A DNA stretch of 64,000 nt from Pseudomonas putida (GTDB lineage Bacteria > Pseudomonadota > Gammaproteobacteria > Pseudomonadales > Pseudomonadaceae): positions 992,001 to 1,056,000 of the forward strand of contig NZ_CP026115.2 of the NCBI RefSeq assembly GCF_009883635.2, in the 5' to 3' direction. Below, one piece after another: positions 61,167-64,000 of the stretch. Made by a program: the position numbers and the translations under genes. Numbering within the stretch: position 1 is the first letter of the stretch; the number at the start of each line of letters is the position of its first letter. The notes below the pieces were generated by a model. It ran no database searches and had not been told where the DNA came from. It saw only the letters and a program-made list of their open reading frames with translations.

Positions 61167-62090
61167 ATGAAAGCGCCGCGCGTGACCCTGGATCAATGGC
61201 GGACCCTGCAAGCAGTGGTCGACCATGGCGGGTTTGCCCAGGCCGCCGAAGCCCTGCACCGTTCGCAGTCTTCGGTCAGCTACACCGTGGCGCGCATGCA
61301 GGAGCAACTGGGCGTGCCGCTGCTGCGCATCGATGGCCGCAAGGCCGTGCTGACCGAGGCCGGCAACGTGCTGCTGCGCCGTTCGCGCCACCTGGTCAAG
61401 CAGGCCAGCCAGCTGGAAGATCTGGCGCACCATATGGAGCAAGGCTGGGAAGCCGAAGTGCGCCTGGTGGTCGATGCCGCCTACCCCAGTGCCCGCCTGG
61501 TACGCGCCCTGGCCGCGTTCATGCCGCAGAGCCGCGGTTGCCGCGTGCGCCTGCGTGAAGAGGTGCTGTCGGGCGTCGAGGAAGTGATGCACGAAGGCAT
61601 CGCCGACCTTGCCATCAGCAGCTATAGCATCGGCGGCTACCTGGGCACCGAGCTGAGTTCGGTGGAGTTCGTCGCTGTCGCCCACCCGGAACATAGCCTG
61701 CACCGCCTGGGCCGGGAGATCACCTTCCAGGACCTGGAAAGCCAGCTGCAGGTGGTGATCCGCGACTCCGGCCGCGCCCAGCCTCGGGATGTAGGCTGGC
61801 TCGGCGCCGAGCAGCGCTGGACGGTCGGCAGCCTGGGCACCGCCGCCACCTTTGTCGGCAGCGGCCTGGGCTTTGCCTGGTTGCCACGGCACATGATCGA
61901 ACGTGAGCTGCTCGACGGCGTGCTGAAGCCATTGCCGCTCGATCAGGGTGGCAGCCGCCATCCACTGTTCTACCTTTATTCGAGCAAAGAGAAGACCCTG
62001 GGCCCGGCCACGCAGATTCTCATCGACCTGCTGCGCAACTTCGACACCGCGCCACTGGACGTGCCCTTCGCAGCCCCCCCACAAGCCTGA
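61167..62090 (+). CDS. LysR-family transcriptional regulator
   Basis: A 307-residue LysR protein starting MKAPRVTLDQWRTLQAVVDH at the ATG at 61167 behind AGGAG. The helix-turn-helix reads AAEALHRSQSSVSYTVARMQ. The effector domain includes DLAISSYSIGGYLG and FVGSGLGFAWLP. It is divergent from the small secreted gene and 13 bases upstream of a hydrolase gene, and is a candidate regulator for azoR or the hydrolase. Confidence 0.87.
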   Translation: MKAPRVTLDQWRTLQAVVDHGGFAQAAEALHRSQSSVSYTVARMQEQLGVPLLRIDGRKAVLTEAGNVLLRRSRHLVKQASQLEDLAHHMEQGWEAEVRLVVDAAYPSARLVRALAAFMPQSRGCRVRLREEVLSGVEEVMHEGIADLAISSYSIGGYLGTELSSVEFVAVAHPEHSLHRLGREITFQDLESQLQVVIRDSGRAQPRDVGWLGAEQRWTVGSLGTAATFVGSGLGFAWLPRHMIERELLDGVLKPLPLDQGGSRHPLFYLYSSKEKTLGPATQILIDLLRNFDTAPLDVPFAAPPQA

Positions 62091-62103
62091 GAGGACCGCG
62101 CCC

Positions 62104-62916
62104 ATGGCCTATTTCGAACATGAAGGATGCTCGCTGCATTATCAGGAATACGGCCAGGGCGAACCCCTGGTGCTGCTGCACGGCCTGGGCTCCAGCAGCC
62201 AGGACTGGGAGCTGCAGGTACCCGAGCTGAGCCGCCACTATCGGGTGATTGTCATGGACATCCGCGGTCACGGCCGCTCCGACAAGCCCCGCGACGGTTA
62301 CCAGATCGCCACCTTCAGCGAAGACCTGCTGGCCCTGCTCGAGCACCTGCAGACCGGCCCGGTGCACTTCGTCGGCCTGTCCATGGGCGGCATGGTCGGG
62401 TTTCAGTTCGCCGTGGACCACCCGCAATGGCTGCGCAGCCTGTGCATCGTCAACAGCGCCCCCGAGGTCAAGCGCCGCACCCGCAGCGACTGGCTGTGGT
62501 GGCTCAAGCGCTGGGGCCTGGCGCGCATCCTCAGCGTCGAGACGGTCGGCCTGGGCCTGGCCGCGCGGTTGTTCCCCAAGCCGGGGCAGGCCGAGCTGCG
62601 CAAGAAGATGGCCGAACGCTGGGCACGCAACGACAAGCGCGCCTACCTCAAGAGTTTCGACGCCATCGTCGACTGGGGCGTGCAGGAACGCATCGGGCAG
62701 ATTCGCTGTCCCACGCTGGTGATTGCCGCCGACCACGATTACACCCCGATACACCTCAAAGAGCGCTACGTCGCCCTGATGCCCCATGCCAGGCTGGTGG
62801 TCATCGACGATTCCCGGCACGCTACACCCCTCGATCAACCCGAGGTCTTCAACCAGACCCTGCTGCAGTTCCTCGCAGCCGCTTCCACCTCTCAAGGATC
62901 ATTGAGCCCATGCTGA
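62104..62916 (+). CDS. Alpha/beta hydrolase
   Basis: A 270-residue hydrolase. [15 protein letters not shown] carries the oxyanion [20 protein letters not shown] the nucleophile elbow GLSMGG, and the acid and base are in [10 protein letters not shown] and [13 protein letters not shown]. Overall it resembles 3-oxoadipate enol-lactonase-like esterases, but the substrate is unknown. It starts 13 bases after the LysR gene and its stop overlaps the start of the cyclophilin gene, so they form one operon. Confidence 0.87.
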   Translation: MAYFEHEGCSLHYQEYGQGEPLVLLHGLGSSSQDWELQVPELSRHYRVIVMDIRGHGRSDKPRDGYQIATFSEDLLALLEHLQTGPVHFVGLSMGGMVGFQFAVDHPQWLRSLCIVNSAPEVKRRTRSDWLWWLKRWGLARILSVETVGLGLAARLFPKPGQAELRKKMAERWARNDKRAYLKSFDAIVDWGVQERIGQIRCPTLVIAADHDYTPIHLKERYVALMPHARLVVIDDSRHATPLDQPEVFNQTLLQFLAAASTSQGSLSPC

Positions 62917-63467
62917 AAAAACTCCTGCTCACCGCCTGCTCGGTCGCCTTCACCACCAGCGTCATGGCCTCCGACAAGACCCCGCACGTTCTGCTGGACA
63001 CCAGCTTCGGCCAGGTTGAAATCGAGCTCAACGCCGAGAAGGCACCGGTCAGCACCAAGAATTTCCTGCAGTACGTCGACAGCGGCTTCTACAACAACAC
63101 CATCTTCCACCGCGTGATCCCGGGCTTCATGGTCCAGGGCGGCGGTTTCACTGAGCAGATGGTGCAGAAAGACACCAAGGACCCGATCAAGAACGAGGCC
63201 AGCAACGGCCTGCAGAACACCCGCGGCACCCTGTCGATGGCGCGCACCTCCAACCCGAACTCGGCCACCAGCCAGTTCTTCATCAACGTGGCCGACAACG
63301 ACTTCCTCAACCCGGGCCGCGACGCCGGTTACGCCGTGTTCGGCAAAGTGACCAAGGGCATGGAAGTGGTCGACCAGATCGTCAACTCGCCAACCACCGT
63401 GAAGAAGGGCATGCGCGACGTGCCGACCGACCCGGTGTTCATCAAGTCCGCCAAACGCATCGACTGA
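62910..63467 (+). CDS. ppiA: Periplasmic cyclophilin-type peptidyl-prolyl isomerase
   Basis: A 185-residue protein with signal peptide [20 protein letters not shown], followed by a full cyclophilin domain: [46 protein letters not shown] and the late [11 protein letters not shown]. The catalytic arginine is in FHRVIPGF. It matches PpiA/RotA (190 residues in E. coli) and would isomerise prolyl bonds of envelope proteins. The start ATG overlaps the stop of the hydrolase gene. Confidence 0.92.
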   Translation: MLKKLLLTACSVAFTTSVMASDKTPHVLLDTSFGQVEIELNAEKAPVSTKNFLQYVDSGFYNNTIFHRVIPGFMVQGGGFTEQMVQKDTKDPIKNEASNGLQNTRGTLSMARTSNPNSATSQFFINVADNDFLNPGRDAGYAVFGKVTKGMEVVDQIVNSPTTVKKGMRDVPTDPVFIKSAKRID

Positions 63468-63529
63468 CCGCCGGTTTCACAGGGACGTGAAACCTTCCGG
63501 GGTCGGGTAGCACAGGAGTCTTGTCACCC

Positions 63530-64000
63530 ATGCTGTACCGCCGTTTCGAGCAACTGATCGACATCTTCCGCGACGCGCCCAGCGAGTCGCCGCCCGGCCA
63601 GGTCTGGCCGTTCTACCTGTACTACCTGCGCCAGGTGTGGCCGAGCTTTCTCGCCCTGCTGGTGGTGGGCCTGTTCGCCTCGCTGATCGAGGTGGCGATG
63701 TTCAGCTACCTGAGCCGCATCATCGACCTGGCCCAGGGTACGCCCAACGTCAACTTCTTCAGTGAACACAGCGGCGAGCTGATCTGGATGCTGGTGGTGA
63801 TCCTGCTGCTGCGGCCGGTGTTCTTCGGCCTGCACGACCTGCTGGTGCACCAGACCATCAACCCCGGCATGACCAGCTTGATCCGCTGGCAGAACCACAC
63901 CTATGTGCTCAAGCAGAGCCTGAATTTCTTCCAGAGCGACTTCGCCGGGCGCATCGCCCAGCGCATCATGCAAACCGGCAACTCGCTGCGCGACTCTGCA
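63530..64000 (+). CDS. ABC exporter (permease-ATPase), 5' part
   Basis: The first 157 residues of a protein starting MLYRRFEQLIDIFRDAPSES. Two membrane spans are seen (about 38-60, PSFLALLVVGLFASLIEVAM, and about 85-108), then LIRWQNHTYVLKQSLNFFQS with the coupling region DFAGRIAQRIMQTG. This is the type-1 exporter transmembrane domain of MsbA-like half transporters. The ATPase part is beyond the window. The ATG follows AGGAG by about 11 bases. Substrate unknown. Confidence 0.82.
   Translation, partial: MLYRRFEQLIDIFRDAPSESPPGQVWPFYLYYLRQVWPSFLALLVVGLFASLIEVAMFSYLSRIIDLAQGTPNVNFFSEHSGELIWMLVVILLLRPVFFGLHDLLVHQTINPGMTSLIRWQNHTYVLKQSLNFFQSDFAGRIAQRIMQTGNSLRDSA

Overview
The window is a GC-rich gammaproteobacterial chromosome segment. 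The gene families and their order (recQ, yecA, ybaN and lapE on one side of aer, then a ureohydrolase, an Na+:solute symporter and a PA1414-type small gene), together with abundant Pseudomonas-style REP palindromes, point to the Pseudomonas putida group. I see no tRNA, rRNA, integrase, transposase or CRISPR array. Species placement rests on recalled synteny, not on a search.

Bases 1-16.9k are core-like. They hold a PHP phosphoesterase (partial), yciB and yciI, a CpxRA-like two-component system wrapped around a Spy/CpxP-like periplasmic gene, a nitroreductase, a TrkH potassium transporter, two AraC regulators, a DUF962 protein, an LpxH-like metallophosphoesterase, an EamA transporter, a SelW-like protein, a PlpD-type patatin autotransporter, MarR, RecQ, YecA and YbaN.

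Bases 16.9-34.7k are the most striking accessory block. A 2621-residue LapA-type adhesin (retention module with a TAAG site, about 4.5 tandem repeats of 243-244 residues, a VWA domain, RTX repeats and a C-terminal secretion signal) diverges from a complete type I secretion operon (outer-membrane TolC/LapE, ABC/LapB, HlyD/LapC). Convergent with that operon is a 1444-residue leucine-rich-repeat protein with a NEL-type E3 ubiquitin ligase domain. No lapD or lapG gene is present here, so cleavage control would have to come from elsewhere in the genome.

Bases 34.7-51.8k return to core-like content: TapT (DTW), Aer, a GbuR/GbuA/symporter cluster for guanidino compounds, a PA1414-like small gene, LysR with a divergent MFS gene, EamA, an HI1419/HI1420-type toxin-antitoxin pair, a LuxR/EutH/SDR cluster, a DEAD-box helicase and a YbdG-like MscS channel gene.

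Bases 52.0-57.4k are a roughly 5.4-kb, AT-richer island between two diverged ~784-bp direct repeats. Each repeat holds the 3' end of the mscS-type gene, a BIME and the 3' end of an AEC transporter gene. Inside are a DUF3077-like gene, a DUF6124-like gene, a PIN-domain gene that appears frameshifted at an A6 run, and an overlapping two-gene operon coding for an NA37/NdpA-like nucleoid-associated protein and a three-helix membrane protein. That pair is the best candidate here for an undescribed, possibly anti-phage, system.

From 58 kb onward the chromosome resumes with the AEC and EamA transporters, an FMN azoreductase, a small secreted protein, LysR, an alpha/beta hydrolase, a periplasmic cyclophilin and the start of an ABC exporter.
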